A stretch of 64,000 bases of DNA from Tepidanaerobacteraceae bacterium. Its GTDB lineage: Bacteria; Bacillota; Thermosediminibacteria; Thermosediminibacterales; Tepidanaerobacteraceae. Below are positions 18,001 through 26,797 of this stretch, piece by piece (the stretch's first letter is position 1; each line of letters begins with the position of its first letter). The stretch is taken from assembly GCA_024655905.1 (NCBI GenBank), contig JANLFP010000009.1, forward strand, positions 92,164 through 156,163, read 5' to 3'. A program made the position numbers and the translations under genes. The notes under the pieces were generated by a model, which was not told the DNA's origin, made no database searches, and saw only the letters and a list, made by a program, of their open reading frames with translations.

Positions 18001-19200
18001 ATGAGTTTGGAACGCAGTTTCAAAGAAATCAATGAACGCATCAAAAAAGGGAAAGCGGTGGTCCTGACCGCCGAAGAAGTCATCGAGAAAGTAAAAGAAA
18101 AAGGAGTATCGGCTGCTGCTAGAGAAGTCGACGTGGTGACCACTGGGACGTTCGGCCCCATGTGCTCCTCAGGTGTTTTTTTGAATTTCGGCCATGCCGC
18201 ACCGCGCATCAGGATGCAGAAAGTATGGCTTAACAATGTCCCGGCATATACCGGCATTGCGGCTGTTGACGCATACCTCGGCGCCACAGAATTGCCGGAG
18301 GATGATCCGCTAAACAGCAATTATCCCGGCGAATTCCGATACGGTGGAGGCCATGTCATAGAGGAACTGGTATCCGGAAAACCCGTTAAATTGAGGGCAA
18401 TAAGCTACGGCACGGATTGCTATCCCCGCCGCGAGATTGAAACCACAATCACTCTGGGCGACATCAACGAAGCCTTTCTGTTCAACCCGCGCAACTGCTA
18501 TCAGAATTACAATTGCGCGGTTAACCTGAGCGACAGGGTGATTTATACCTACATGGGCACTTTAAAACCCAACCTTGGAAATGCGCATTTTTCCACGTCA
18601 GGCCAGCTCAGCCCGCTGCTGAAAGACCCGTATTTTAAAACCATTGGAATAGGTACCCGCATCTTTTTGGGAGGCGGCATAGGATATGTAGCCTGGAATG
18701 GAACCCAGCACTTCCCATCAATTCTCAGGGATGAAAGTGGCAGGGAATTGAACGGTTCCGGCGGAACCCTTGCGCTCATAGGCGATCTCAAGCAGATGAA
18801 TGCGCGATGGCTTATGGGTACCAGCTTTCGCGGCTACGGAGCCACCCTTACGGTTGGCGTTGGAATACCCATTCCCGTATTGAACGAAGAAATTCTATAC
18901 CATGCTGCCAAAACCGATGAAGAACTTTTTGCTCCTATAGTGGATTACAGCGATGCTTATCCCAACCGCAAACCGGGAAACCTGGGCTTCGTAAGCTACG
19001 CCGAACTGAAGAAAGGAACCATCCGGGTGATGGGGAAGGATGTTCCTTCAGCACCTCTGAGCAGCTACCCAAGAGCGCGCGAAATCGCCGGCATTTTGAA
19101 ACAATGGATTCAAAAAGGCGATTTCCTTCTGGGAGAGCCGGTTCAAAGTCTGCCCGGTCCTGAATCAGGCATCAAAGCAAATGTGCTCGAAGAAAAATAA
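18001..19200 (+). CDS. HcyBio-domain homocysteine biosynthesis protein (COG1900 / MA1821-like)
   Basis: A 399-residue protein of the HcyBio family (formerly DUF39). It begins with SFKEINERIKKGKAVVLTAEEVIEKVKEKG and has the conserved CSSGVFLNFGHAAPRIRM, GGGHVIEELVSGKPVKLRAISYGTDCYPR and NPRNCYQNYNCAVNLSDR stretches, rich in conserved cysteines. In methanogens this protein, with a NIL/ferredoxin partner and a COG2122 protein, makes homocysteine from aspartate semialdehyde and a sulfur donor. The SAM riboswitch upstream independently supports a methionine-pathway role. AAAGGAG precedes the ATG. Confidence 0.93.
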   Translation: MSLERSFKEINERIKKGKAVVLTAEEVIEKVKEKGVSAAAREVDVVTTGTFGPMCSSGVFLNFGHAAPRIRMQKVWLNNVPAYTGIAAVDAYLGATELPEDDPLNSNYPGEFRYGGGHVIEELVSGKPVKLRAISYGTDCYPRREIETTITLGDINEAFLFNPRNCYQNYNCAVNLSDRVIYTYMGTLKPNLGNAHFSTSGQLSPLLKDPYFKTIGIGTRIFLGGGIGYVAWNGTQHFPSILRDESGRELNGSGGTLALIGDLKQMNARWLMGTSFRGYGATLTVGVGIPIPVLNEEILYHAAKTDEELFAPIVDYSDAYPNRKPGNLGFVSYAELKKGTIRVMGKDVPSAPLSSYPRAREIAGILKQWIQKGDFLLGEPVQSLPGPESGIKANVLEEK

Positions 19201-19215
19201 AGAGGAGGGCTTATT

Positions 19216-19617
19216 GTGACCAACAAAAAAGTTGTTTTGAAATTCAGCGCACAAAATGCGGATAAACCCATTATTTACCATCTTGTCAAAGACTTCGACC
19301 TCATTATAAACATATTGAAGGCGTCCATAAATCCGCACAAAGAAGGGACCATGGTGCTGGAAATATCGGGAGACAGATATGAAGAGGGCATATCTTTTCT
19401 GGAGGAGCAGAGGGTTTCCGTCCTGCCGCTTAATCAGGAAGTCGTGCGCAACGAGGAGCGCTGCACCAGCTGCGGGGCATGCACGGTTCACTGTCCCACC
19501 CAGGCCCTTTATATCGACAGGCCTTCAATGGAAGTCAAATTCAATGATGAGAGCTGCATACTGTGCCTGATGTGCGTAAAAACATGCCCCGTGAAGGCCA
19601 TGGAGGTAAGAATTTGA
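19216..19617 (+). CDS. NIL domain plus 2x[4Fe-4S] ferredoxin protein (MA1822-like)
   Basis: A 133-residue protein. Residues 1-72 form a NIL domain (KFSAQNADKPIIYHLVKDFDLIINILKA). Residues about 75-133 hold two ferredoxin clusters, CTSCGACTVHCP and CILCLMCVKTCP. The start is GTG at 19216 after GAGGAGG. It lies 15 nt after the HcyBio gene, and its stop is directly followed by the GTG start of the next gene. By analogy with the methanogen system it supplies electrons or iron-sulfur chemistry for homocysteine formation. Confidence 0.93.
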   Translation: MTNKKVVLKFSAQNADKPIIYHLVKDFDLIINILKASINPHKEGTMVLEISGDRYEEGISFLEEQRVSVLPLNQEVVRNEERCTSCGACTVHCPTQALYIDRPSMEVKFNDESCILCLMCVKTCPVKAMEVRI

Positions 19618-20367
19618 GTGAAGTACGAGCCCCGCGTTTATCGAAATATATACAATCAAGGCGACCTTCATCATTTTAAGGTCATGGTGGAAGAAACGGA
19701 TTTGGACATTGCCATAAGAAAAGACAGATTCGAAGAAAAGATAGAAAGCCTGACTTACGAATTAGTTCGCAGGGAGCGAGAACTTCTGAAAGAATATATA
19801 AAGCGCGATCCCGTTTTTCTTTCCACCCTGGAACCATACCGGCCGCTTCCGGATGCTCCTTCATCGGCCGAAGAAATGAGCCGGGCTGCGGGCCTTGCGG
19901 GCGTAGGCCCGATGGCGGCTGTGGCGGGGTATTTTTCAGAGATGGTGGGAAGGAAGCTTTCGGCTTATTCCAGCGAGGTCATAGTGGAAAACGGCGGCGA
20001 TATATGGCTGAAGACGAAAAAGGTCCGACGGGTTGGGGTATTTGCCGGAGAATCCCCATTTTCAAACCGTATAGCCCTTGAAATAGCCCCGTCCCATTCG
20101 CCACTCGGCATATGCACATCTTCCGGCACGGTGGGGCACAGCTTGAGCTTCGGCAGGGCCGACGCCATGGTGATCGTATCGGAATCGGCAGTCCTGGCAG
20201 ATGCGGTGGCCACCGCTGCCTGCAACATGGTAAAGACCGAAGAGGACATGGAGGCAGCCGTAAACTTTTCCCTCAGCATCCCCGGCGTCACGGGAGCTCT
20301 GTGCATAATGGGCGAAAAAATGGCAGCAGCCGGAAATATCAAACTTGTTCCCATTCAATTTATATGA
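19618..20367 (+). CDS. UPF0280 / COG2122 (ApbE-like) protein
   Basis: A 249-residue member of UPF0280 (COG2122), a distant relative of the ApbE flavin transferase fold. Diagnostic stretches are AAGLAGVGPMAAVAGYFSEMVGR, VIVENGGDIWL and SPLGICTSSGTVGHSLSFGRADA. The GTG start directly follows the stop of the ferredoxin gene (TGA-GTG), so translation is likely coupled. A homologue (MA1715) is part of the archaeal homocysteine route; its exact reaction is not settled. Confidence 0.92.
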   Translation: MKYEPRVYRNIYNQGDLHHFKVMVEETDLDIAIRKDRFEEKIESLTYELVRRERELLKEYIKRDPVFLSTLEPYRPLPDAPSSAEEMSRAAGLAGVGPMAAVAGYFSEMVGRKLSAYSSEVIVENGGDIWLKTKKVRRVGVFAGESPFSNRIALEIAPSHSPLGICTSSGTVGHSLSFGRADAMVIVSESAVLADAVATAACNMVKTEEDMEAAVNFSLSIPGVTGALCIMGEKMAAAGNIKLVPIQFI

Positions 20368-20391
20368 GTCAGGGGACGGTTCCTTGACTCA
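20365..20391. repeat. REP-like imperfect palindrome, copy 1
   Basis: TGAGTCAGGGGACGGTTCC and TTGACTCA form an imperfect hairpin overlapping the stop codon of the UPF0280 gene. The core GTCAGGGGACGGTTC recurs at 47599-47613, about 27 kb away, also in a hairpin. Confidence 0.7.
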
Positions 20392-20407
20392 CACACCTGA
20401 TTTGTTC

Positions 20408-20435
20408 AAAGACCTATGAAAATTAGGTCTTTTTT
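20408..20435 (+). terminator. Terminator of the homocysteine operon
   Basis: AAAGACCTA (20408-20416) pairs with TAGGTCTTT (20424-20432) with a 7-base loop and a T run (TTTTTT). It closes the three-gene operon. Confidence 0.88.
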
Positions 20436-20513
20436 ATTAAGCTTAAAAAGAGGAAAAACGACGGTCATGGTAGAATATTGTAAACAATATCGAATTATTT
20501 TGGGAAGATGAAA

Positions 20514-21227
20514 ATGGACTTTTTTCAAAAGATTGCCGACGGCATTCTCGATGTGTTATTCCCTCCTGAACCCTACTGCACAGTATGCGCAAAAAAACTT
20601 GAGACGGGAGAACGTTACATATGCAGTGCGTGCGAAAAAAGGCTGGCCCCCATTTTACCGCCCGTATGCAAGAAATGCGGCAGGCCTCTGGATACCGATT
20701 CATTATGCAGGGACTGCCGGACAAATGAGCGCACTTTTGTACAGGCCCGTTCTTTTGGACATTACGATGGTGTTTTGAAAGAACTCATCCATCTTTTCAA
20801 ATATGGCGGAAGGCGGGAACTGGCAAGACTCCTGGGCGGCAGGATGGTGGGGACGCTGGCAGTCCTTTCATGGCCTGATTTCGACTATATCGTGCCGGTG
20901 CCCCTCCATGCCGGAAGGGAGCGGGAAAGGGGGTTCAATCAGGCATATCTGCTGGCATCGGTTGTATCCCGAAGTTCGGGTGTTCCCATCTACAGGGGGC
21001 TTATCAGGGTGAAACCTACGGAGCACCAGACTTTTCTTGATAAAACCCTGCGGAAAAAGAACCTTGAAGGAGCTTTTAAGGTTGAGAACAAGAGCAGGAT
21101 AGAAGGGAAAACGCTGCTTTTAATAGATGACGTCTACACCACCGGCTCAACGGTGGACGAGTGCGCCCGCACAATAAAGAATGCCGGCGCTGATAGTGTG
21201 TTTGTACTGACTTGCGCAAGGGGATGA
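20514..21227 (+). CDS. comF: ComF family protein
   Basis: A 237-residue ComF-like phosphoribosyltransferase-fold protein, linked in naturally competent bacteria to DNA uptake. The N-terminus holds zinc-finger cysteines (CTVCAKKLETGERYICSAC, CKKCGRPL, CRDC). The C-terminal domain has DYIVPVPLHAGRERERGFNQAYLLA and the PRPP-binding LLIDDVYTTGSTVDECA. The ATG at 20514 is 6 nt after GGGAAG; an ATG at 20508 adds two residues. It is followed by the yvyF-like gene and flagellar genes, the comF-yvyF-flgM order of Bacillus. Confidence 0.93.
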   Translation: MDFFQKIADGILDVLFPPEPYCTVCAKKLETGERYICSACEKRLAPILPPVCKKCGRPLDTDSLCRDCRTNERTFVQARSFGHYDGVLKELIHLFKYGGRRELARLLGGRMVGTLAVLSWPDFDYIVPVPLHAGRERERGFNQAYLLASVVSRSSGVPIYRGLIRVKPTEHQTFLDKTLRKKNLEGAFKVENKSRIEGKTLLLIDDVYTTGSTVDECARTIKNAGADSVFVLTCARG

Positions 21228-21241
21228 GAGGAGGTGAAATA

Positions 21242-21646
21242 ATGGAGCTTCGAAACTGCCCTGTCTGCGGAAAGCTTTTCGTTTATACCGTAAGAAATAT
21301 GTGTCCGAATTGCGCGAAAAAAGATGAGGAGAACTTTGAAAAGGTGCGGCAGTATCTCTATGATGTTCCTAACGCAACGCTGGATGAAATAACGGAAAAA
21401 ACAGGCGTGCCCGCAAAAAATGTGCTTGAATACCTAAAGGAAGGCAGGCTGATGTTGAAAAAAACCAATACGAACATTTTAAGCTGTGAAAGATGCGGTG
21501 CTCCGATACTGACCGGAAAGTACTGCGACAAATGCGCCGATGAAATGAAAAAACAATTGGAGCGATTAAAAAACAGGGCTTTTGGAATAAATGAAGACAT
21601 GAAAGGTTCCCTTCACCTTTCGAAATTGCAGAGACGAGAAAAATAG
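21242..21646 (+). CDS. Flagellar operon protein, YvyF-like (TIGR03826)
   Basis: A 134-residue protein with two zinc-ribbon-like cysteine pairs (CPVCGKLF with CPNCAKK near the start, CERCGAPILTGKYCDKC later) flanking a helix-turn-helix-like stretch (ATLDEITEKTGVPAKNVLEYLKEGRL). This matches the YvyF / TIGR03826 family of flagellar operon proteins of unknown function. The ATG at 21242 follows GAGGAGGTG; upstream starts would overlap comF by more. Confidence 0.88.
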   Translation: MELRNCPVCGKLFVYTVRNMCPNCAKKDEENFEKVRQYLYDVPNATLDEITEKTGVPAKNVLEYLKEGRLMLKKTNTNILSCERCGAPILTGKYCDKCADEMKKQLERLKNRAFGINEDMKGSLHLSKLQRREK

Positions 21647-21785
21647 AAAGAATAGGCGCAAATTCCAAGAAATAAAGGGATATATGAAAATAAAAAGGGT
21701 TATGCTTCTATTTCAGCAGTTATCTTTTGACAATGTAAATTCGATAATAATAACGACAGAAAGTTGAAATCAGGGGGCAGGGATT

Positions 21786-22085
21786 ATGAATATTTCCCGC
21801 AGTCAACTGGAAAGTTGCGTTAGAATTTACAGGGAGCAGAGCGGAAAGATCCGCAGAGACAGCGAGAAAGAAAAACCCGACAAGTCCGGTGCAGATAGCT
21901 TCATCTTATCCGCGGAAGCGAAAGAATTGCTCCAAGCCATAAAATCCGCAGGCACCGAACAGGACGTGAGGGAAGAAAAGGTAGCCGCATTAAGAGAGAA
22001 AATAAACAGCGGCACATACAACATCGATGGAGAACTGGTGGCTGAAAAGATGCTGGAAGAGCATTTCGGCAGCGCATATATCTGA
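21786..22085 (+). CDS. flgM: Anti-sigma-28 factor FlgM
   Basis: A 99-residue FlgM. The disordered N-terminal part is followed by the SigD-binding region DSFILSAEAKELLQAI and VAALREKINSGTYNIDGELVAEKML. It binds and inhibits the flagellar sigma factor (SigD/FliA) until the hook is complete. It fits with the SigD-type promoters found before flagellin and flaG in this window. It is followed by flgN with a 36-nt gap. Confidence 0.93.
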   Translation: MNISRSQLESCVRIYREQSGKIRRDSEKEKPDKSGADSFILSAEAKELLQAIKSAGTEQDVREEKVAALREKINSGTYNIDGELVAEKMLEEHFGSAYI

Positions 22086-22121
22086 ATTTCCTTGTAGAAT
22101 TAAGGGGATGGGGGCTTTTCG

Positions 22122-22631
22122 ATGGAAACCGAAAGGGACGTATATTTTTCGGAGCTCATTGAGGAATTAAGCAGTGAACTTTCCATTTATAAGGAATTCC
22201 TGGCTTTGGCCGAGAAAAAAACAGGGGTGCTTGTAAAAGGCGATGTGAAGACCCTATCCGAGATAACCGGCATTGAGCAGAATCTTGTTTTGAAACTGGG
22301 CAGGATAGAGGAAAGACGGTTGAACATCGTAAAAAGGATAGCGGCTTCATCCGGTAAGGATATAAAGGATATTGGCGCCGAATTTTTTGAGAAAACCTTA
22401 TCCTCGGACGAGCTTGGCCGATTCAAAAGCGTGTCCTGTGAATTGAAAAGGGTATTGTCCGAGCTAAAGCAAAAAAACAGCACTAATGAAAAACTGATCA
22501 GACGGGCTCTCGACTATATCAGATTCTCTCTGGAGGTTATAACAGAAGCAGGCAAAGATGCATCGGTATATAACGCCCGGGGGAATAATTCCGGGCAGGG
22601 AGCTTTGCGCGTCATAGATAAAAAAGCATAG
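22122..22631 (+). CDS. flgN: Flagellar chaperone FlgN
   Basis: A 169-residue all-helical protein matching FlgN (ELIEELSSELSIYKEFLALAEKKTGVLVKGDVKTL near the start). FlgN is the export chaperone of the hook-filament junction proteins FlgK and FlgL, encoded directly downstream. Spacing to flgK is 11 nt. Confidence 0.9.
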   Translation: METERDVYFSELIEELSSELSIYKEFLALAEKKTGVLVKGDVKTLSEITGIEQNLVLKLGRIEERRLNIVKRIAASSGKDIKDIGAEFFEKTLSSDELGRFKSVSCELKRVLSELKQKNSTNEKLIRRALDYIRFSLEVITEAGKDASVYNARGNNSGQGALRVIDKKA

Positions 22632-22642
22632 GCGGTGAATCA

Positions 22643-24070
22643 ATGTATTCCAGCTTTTTCGGCATTGAAATTGCAAAAAAAGCCCTGTTCGCCCAGCAGG
22701 CGGCACTGAACAATGTGGCGCATAATGTAGCCAATGCAAATACCGAGGGCTACTCCCGCCAGAGGGCGGTTATGGAAGCCACATACATGACGCCCTACGG
22801 TGGGGCGGGCTTTACCGGTTTGGGTTTAAAGCAGCTCGGGACAGGCGTCGAAGTCCAGGATATAACAAGACTCAGGGATTCTTTTAAAGATATGCAGTAC
22901 CGCCAGGAAAATTCGGATCTGGGCTTTTGGGAATTTCAGGCGGATTCTCTGCAGCAGATTGAATCGGTTTTCAATGAACCGTCCGATAACGGCATATCGT
23001 CTGTACTTTCGGAGTTCTGGGACTCATTGGAGGAGCTTTCCAAAAATCCGGAAGCCTCCGAGGTGCGTGAGACGGTAAAAGAGCAGGCGGTTAATCTTGC
23101 AGATTTAATAAACAGCACCGTAAACCAGCTTCGTGAGATATATGACGACGTAAATTACAGAATATCCGTTAAAGTGGATGAAATAAACACCATAGCAAAA
23201 CAGATATCCGAGCTGAACGCCCAGATACAGAGGACCGAGATTACGGGAATTACGGCAAATGACCTCAGGGACAAGCGTGATTTGCTGCTGGATGATCTGT
23301 CGAAACTGGTTGACATCAGTACCTATGAAGATCAGAACGGCAATTTCACGGTTACGGTGGGAGGAGCCATTCTGGTCAAAGGCTCAGGCTGGGAGAAGAT
23401 GACTTTCGATTCGCACAATCCTTTGGATGGCATAAAATGGGAAAATTATGGCACAAAGGTGAACATGTCCAGCGGCGAGTTGAAAGGCCTGGAGGATCTG
23501 AGGGACAACAAGATTCAGGCTTACATAGACAAGCTTATTAATTTTGCAGCCACCTTTGCGACCGAGTTCAACAATATGCATGCCGCCGGATTTGACCTTG
23601 ACGGCAACCCGGGGGTGGAATTTTTTAAAATATCCACGGACGGCGACAGCATTATTTCTGTAAATGAGGAGATTGTTAACGATACGGACAAAATAGCCGC
23701 ATCGGGAACAAGCGGCGGAGTGCCCGGGGACAACCAGAATGCAAAGGCGCTGGCAAATCTGAGATACAAAAAAGTAAATATTACGGAAAACGGCAGCACC
23801 ATTACCTGCACCCTTGATGATTATTACGGCGCGCTCATATCGAAGCTGGGCGTGGATTCCCAGGAAGCCCAGCGCATGGTGGAAAGCCAGCAGGTGCTGG
23901 TGAGCCAGCTTGAAGAGCAGAGGCAGGCTGTATCTTCGGTTTCCATAGACGAAGAGATGTCCAAGATGGTGATGTATCAGCACGCATACAATGCGGCGGC
24001 GCGGGTAGTCACCGCCATTGACGAAATGCTCGACAAGATAATCAACAGCACGGGCGTAGTGGGAAGGTAG
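22643..24070 (+). CDS. flgK: Flagellar hook-associated protein 1, FlgK
   Basis: A 475-residue hook-filament junction protein exported through the flagellar type III apparatus. The conserved N-terminus (SFFGIEIAKKALFAQQAALNNVAHNVANANTEGYSRQ) and C-terminus (SSVSIDEEMSKMVMYQHAYNAAARVVTAIDEMLDKII) form the D0 coiled-coil region. The middle is shorter than in enteric FlgK, as is common in Firmicutes. It lies between flgN and flgL. Confidence 0.97.
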   Translation: MYSSFFGIEIAKKALFAQQAALNNVAHNVANANTEGYSRQRAVMEATYMTPYGGAGFTGLGLKQLGTGVEVQDITRLRDSFKDMQYRQENSDLGFWEFQADSLQQIESVFNEPSDNGISSVLSEFWDSLEELSKNPEASEVRETVKEQAVNLADLINSTVNQLREIYDDVNYRISVKVDEINTIAKQISELNAQIQRTEITGITANDLRDKRDLLLDDLSKLVDISTYEDQNGNFTVTVGGAILVKGSGWEKMTFDSHNPLDGIKWENYGTKVNMSSGELKGLEDLRDNKIQAYIDKLINFAATFATEFNNMHAAGFDLDGNPGVEFFKISTDGDSIISVNEEIVNDTDKIAASGTSGGVPGDNQNAKALANLRYKKVNITENGSTITCTLDDYYGALISKLGVDSQEAQRMVESQQVLVSQLEEQRQAVSSVSIDEEMSKMVMYQHAYNAAARVVTAIDEMLDKIINSTGVVGR

Positions 24071-24079
24071 GGATGAGTC

Positions 24080-25291
24080 ATGCGCATCACTCAGGTGATG
24101 ATAAACGAAGCTTTCATGCGAAATCTTACCAACAACCTTAAAAGGATGAGCGACAGGGAGGATATGCTTTCGTCGACGAAGAGGGTTCGCAAGCCATCTG
24201 ACGATCCGGTATCGGCAGTGCTGGCCATGAGGCTCAGGAATACTCTTTCGGGCATCGAACAGTATACAAAAAATGTCAATGATGCCCTTACGTGGCTGAA
24301 GAGCACGGAAACAGCCCTGACCAACACAAACGACATTTTGCAGCGCATCCGCGAACTGACCGTTAAGGCGTCCAACGGCACGCTTACAGCCGATGACAGG
24401 CAGACCATCCTTGACGAAATATCCCAGCTAAAAGAGCAGCTGGTGCAGGAAGCCAACGCCAGCTACAATAACAGATATCTCTTCGGCGGGTATATCACCG
24501 ATGAGAAACCTTTCGAAATGGTGGACGGCAAAATCGTATCCAATACCAAATTGTCATTGCCATATTCTGTTTCTGTCATAACAAGCGGAGGCACGGGCAT
24601 TACAAAGGCGGAACAGATAAATGTGAACTCCCTGGGCAGCAGCGTCAAAGTAGGCGTATACAGCATAGTCGTAACGAATTATGATTCTGCAGCAAATACG
24701 GCCGATATTGAGATATTGGATGCAGAAGGCAATACCGTGGCAAAAAGCGCCGGTGTCTCGACGAATAGCGATAATCAAACGATATCAGGAGAAATAAGCG
24801 GCACGCCCGACAGCTCCTGGGATTTTGTGCTGGATTTGTCTTCTTATCCCATTGCCGGCAACGGAACTGGCGAAATAAAGCTTACTGCGGGCAGCATTAA
24901 ATACAACCTGGGGCTGAGCAACGATATGGATGTAAATATAATAGGCACCGACTTTTTTGCAAAAATATTTTCAACCATAGAATCCATCGAAACAGATATC
25001 AACAACGACGATGCGACGGCATTGTCAAACCGGCTCGCAGATATAGACGGCAACATTAGCGATGCGCTGAAATACCTGTCTCAGGTGGGAGCCAAAACCA
25101 ACCGCCTGGAAAACACCAAATCGCGGCTTGATACAAATTACACCGATTACACCGAACTTTTGTCAAATACCGAAGATGTGGATATAGCAAAAACCATTAT
25201 GGAACTCAAGATGGACGAAAATGTATACATGGCTTCACTCGCAGTGGGCGCGAAAATCATCCAGCCGACTCTGGTGGATTTCTTATCCTGA
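24080..25291 (+). CDS. flgL: Flagellar hook-associated protein 3, FlgL
   Basis: A 403-residue second hook-filament junction protein. It has a flagellin-like N-terminus (MRITQVMINEAFMRNLTNNLKRMSDREDMLSSTKRVRKPSDDP, NDILQRIRELTVKASNG) and C-terminus (VGAKTNRLENTKSRLDTN ending with SLAVGAKIIQPTLVDFLS). It follows flgK by 9 nt in the same transcription unit. Confidence 0.96.
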   Translation: MRITQVMINEAFMRNLTNNLKRMSDREDMLSSTKRVRKPSDDPVSAVLAMRLRNTLSGIEQYTKNVNDALTWLKSTETALTNTNDILQRIRELTVKASNGTLTADDRQTILDEISQLKEQLVQEANASYNNRYLFGGYITDEKPFEMVDGKIVSNTKLSLPYSVSVITSGGTGITKAEQINVNSLGSSVKVGVYSIVVTNYDSAANTADIEILDAEGNTVAKSAGVSTNSDNQTISGEISGTPDSSWDFVLDLSSYPIAGNGTGEIKLTAGSIKYNLGLSNDMDVNIIGTDFFAKIFSTIESIETDINNDDATALSNRLADIDGNISDALKYLSQVGAKTNRLENTKSRLDTNYTDYTELLSNTEDVDIAKTIMELKMDENVYMASLAVGAKIIQPTLVDFLS

Positions 25292-25328
25292 CGCGGTCTG
25301 CGCGTAAAGCCATATAAAGAGTGATAAT

Positions 25329-25904
25329 ATGCTTTCGTACGAACTTTACATAAAAACCGAATTAGGCCGGATAGGCATCGAAACATACAGGGGCGACTTT
25401 TCGCTGATTAAAAAAGACCCGGGCTTTGACATGAAGGTAACAAAGCCCGAAATTTATATTTCCACGACATATCCGGAAATTGAAATAGATTCCTCGCGCT
25501 GCAGGGCGGAAATGGGGAACCCGTCGCTGCCCGAAGCGGTACTGAACTGGAGGGACGAAGGCAGACAGGCGGCCATGGATTATATCGATAAAAAAGTTGC
25601 TCAGGGCAATCTGCTGGGAGATATAAGGAGGAAAGTCTCCATAGGCGACATTGCCTACAAAAACGCATTTCCAGATCCGCCCGAGTTCAACATCGACGCC
25701 ATCCCCAAATCAAGACCCCTTATAACCCTGAAGGAGGGGCGCGTCGATATCGATTTTGCTCCCGGGGATGTGAAGGTTTCGATGGACGCATCTCGCGCCA
25801 GATTCCATTACGAAAGTGCGCGGGTGAATATTTTTCTAGAAAAAGAGCCGTATATTGAAATAAAAGCCGTTTACGTGGGAAAACATCTGGATGTAAAAGC
25901 GTAA
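25329..25904 (+). CDS. DUF6470 family protein
   Basis: A 191-residue soluble protein that matches the DUF6470 family, which typically lies between flgL and fliW in clostridial and bacillar flagellar operons. Features are the opening YELYIKTELGRIGIETYRG, the KPEIYISTTYPEIEIDSSRCRAEMG stretch and the closing EKEPYIEIKAVYVG. Function is unknown. Downstream, CTGCCGG/CCGGCAG (25919-25939) forms a hairpin without a strong T run. Confidence 0.8.
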   Translation: MLSYELYIKTELGRIGIETYRGDFSLIKKDPGFDMKVTKPEIYISTTYPEIEIDSSRCRAEMGNPSLPEAVLNWRDEGRQAAMDYIDKKVAQGNLLGDIRRKVSIGDIAYKNAFPDPPEFNIDAIPKSRPLITLKEGRVDIDFAPGDVKVSMDASRARFHYESARVNIFLEKEPYIEIKAVYVGKHLDVKA

Positions 25905-26008
25905 GGTTCAGTACCTTCCTGCCGGAGATTGCCCGGCAGCGGACCGGGTTTCTATAATTTCTATAATAAGAATTAAATGTAGATTAATTATAAATGGGGG
26001 CTTCAAAA

Positions 26009-26458
26009 ATGTTTATAGACAGCAAGAGATTCGGGCACCTGGAAGTGGATGCTTCAAAAATAATCATATTCGTAAATGGCCTCATGGGCTTTGAACACTT
26101 AAGGAAATACGTCATACTGGACCATCCCGGCAGTGATGTGATAAAATGGCTGCAGTCCGTAGACGACCCGCATATTTCATTGCCCGTAGTCGACCCCACC
26201 TACTTTTATCCCGACTACTCTCCGCGCCTCCTTTCCGATGACCTGGACATCCTCGGGATAAAAAGCATCGAAGATGCGGTCATCCTCTGCATACTGACAG
26301 TCCCGGCGGATATTGAAAGAGCCACGATAAACCTCAAGGCCCCGGTAGTTTTGAACCCCGCCTGTCGCCTGGCGGATCAGCTTATTGCCGAAAACCCCGA
26401 ATATCTCGTGAGACACCCGCTCAAACTAAATAAAAGTTCGCAAGGGCGGTGTTTTTGA
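26009..26458 (+). CDS. fliW: Flagellar assembly factor FliW
   Basis: A 149-residue FliW. Conserved parts are KRFGHLEVDASKIIIFVNGLMGFEHLRKYVIL and LCILTVPADIERATINLKAPVVLNP. FliW binds both flagellin and CsrA: free flagellin captures FliW, which releases CsrA to repress hag translation. The ATG at 26009 is chosen, 9 nt after GGGGG; an ATG at 25994 would lack a ribosome-binding site. Its stop overlaps the csrA start (TGATG). Confidence 0.95.
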   Translation: MFIDSKRFGHLEVDASKIIIFVNGLMGFEHLRKYVILDHPGSDVIKWLQSVDDPHISLPVVDPTYFYPDYSPRLLSDDLDILGIKSIEDAVILCILTVPADIERATINLKAPVVLNPACRLADQLIAENPEYLVRHPLKLNKSSQGRCF

Positions 26459-26667
26459 TGCTGATACTGTCGAGAAAGACCGGCCAGAGTTTCTCCATCG
26501 GCAAACACATAACCATAAAGATCCTCGAAGTAGAAGGCGACAGAGTGGGGCTCGGAATAGAGGCTCCCAAGGACATGAAAATCCTGCGCACGGAGCTTTA
26601 TGAAGAAATCATAAATGAAAACAAACAAGCGGTGAACGTTTCGGACGATGCGCTGAAAAAATTTTGA
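26458..26667 (+). CDS. csrA: Carbon storage regulator CsrA
   Basis: A 69-residue RNA-binding regulator with the canonical MLILSRKTGQSFSIGKHITIKILEVEGDRVGLGIEAPKDMKILR. It binds GGA motifs in mRNA leaders and, in Bacillus, represses flagellin (hag) translation under FliW control. The ATG overlaps the fliW stop, so it is translationally coupled. The flagellin leader 5.3 kb downstream contains six GGA motifs. Directly after csrA the accessory island begins. Confidence 0.97.
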   Translation: MLILSRKTGQSFSIGKHITIKILEVEGDRVGLGIEAPKDMKILRTELYEEIINENKQAVNVSDDALKKF

Positions 26668-26738
26668 AGTACGTAATTCTTAACCCTGAGACGGATGATA
26701 TTCCACGACCTAGATTTTTTGTGCTTTCGCTGCTTGTA

Positions 26739-26768
26739 TTGATATAAAATTCTAAAATGTGGTATGAT
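26739..26768 (+). promoter_or_regulatory. Promoter of first nucleotidyltransferase/HEPN pair
   Basis: TTGATA (26739-26744), an 18-bp spacer and TATGAT (26763-26768), about 30 bp before the start of the nucleotidyltransferase gene. Confidence 0.6.
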
Positions 26769-26797
26769 AACAAAAAAGACATATTGAGGTGATACTC

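Noticed and set aside
21721..21747. SigD promoter before flgM (TTCGATAA)
   Set aside because: The -10 is only partly like GCCGATAA and no TAAA lies 15 bp upstream.
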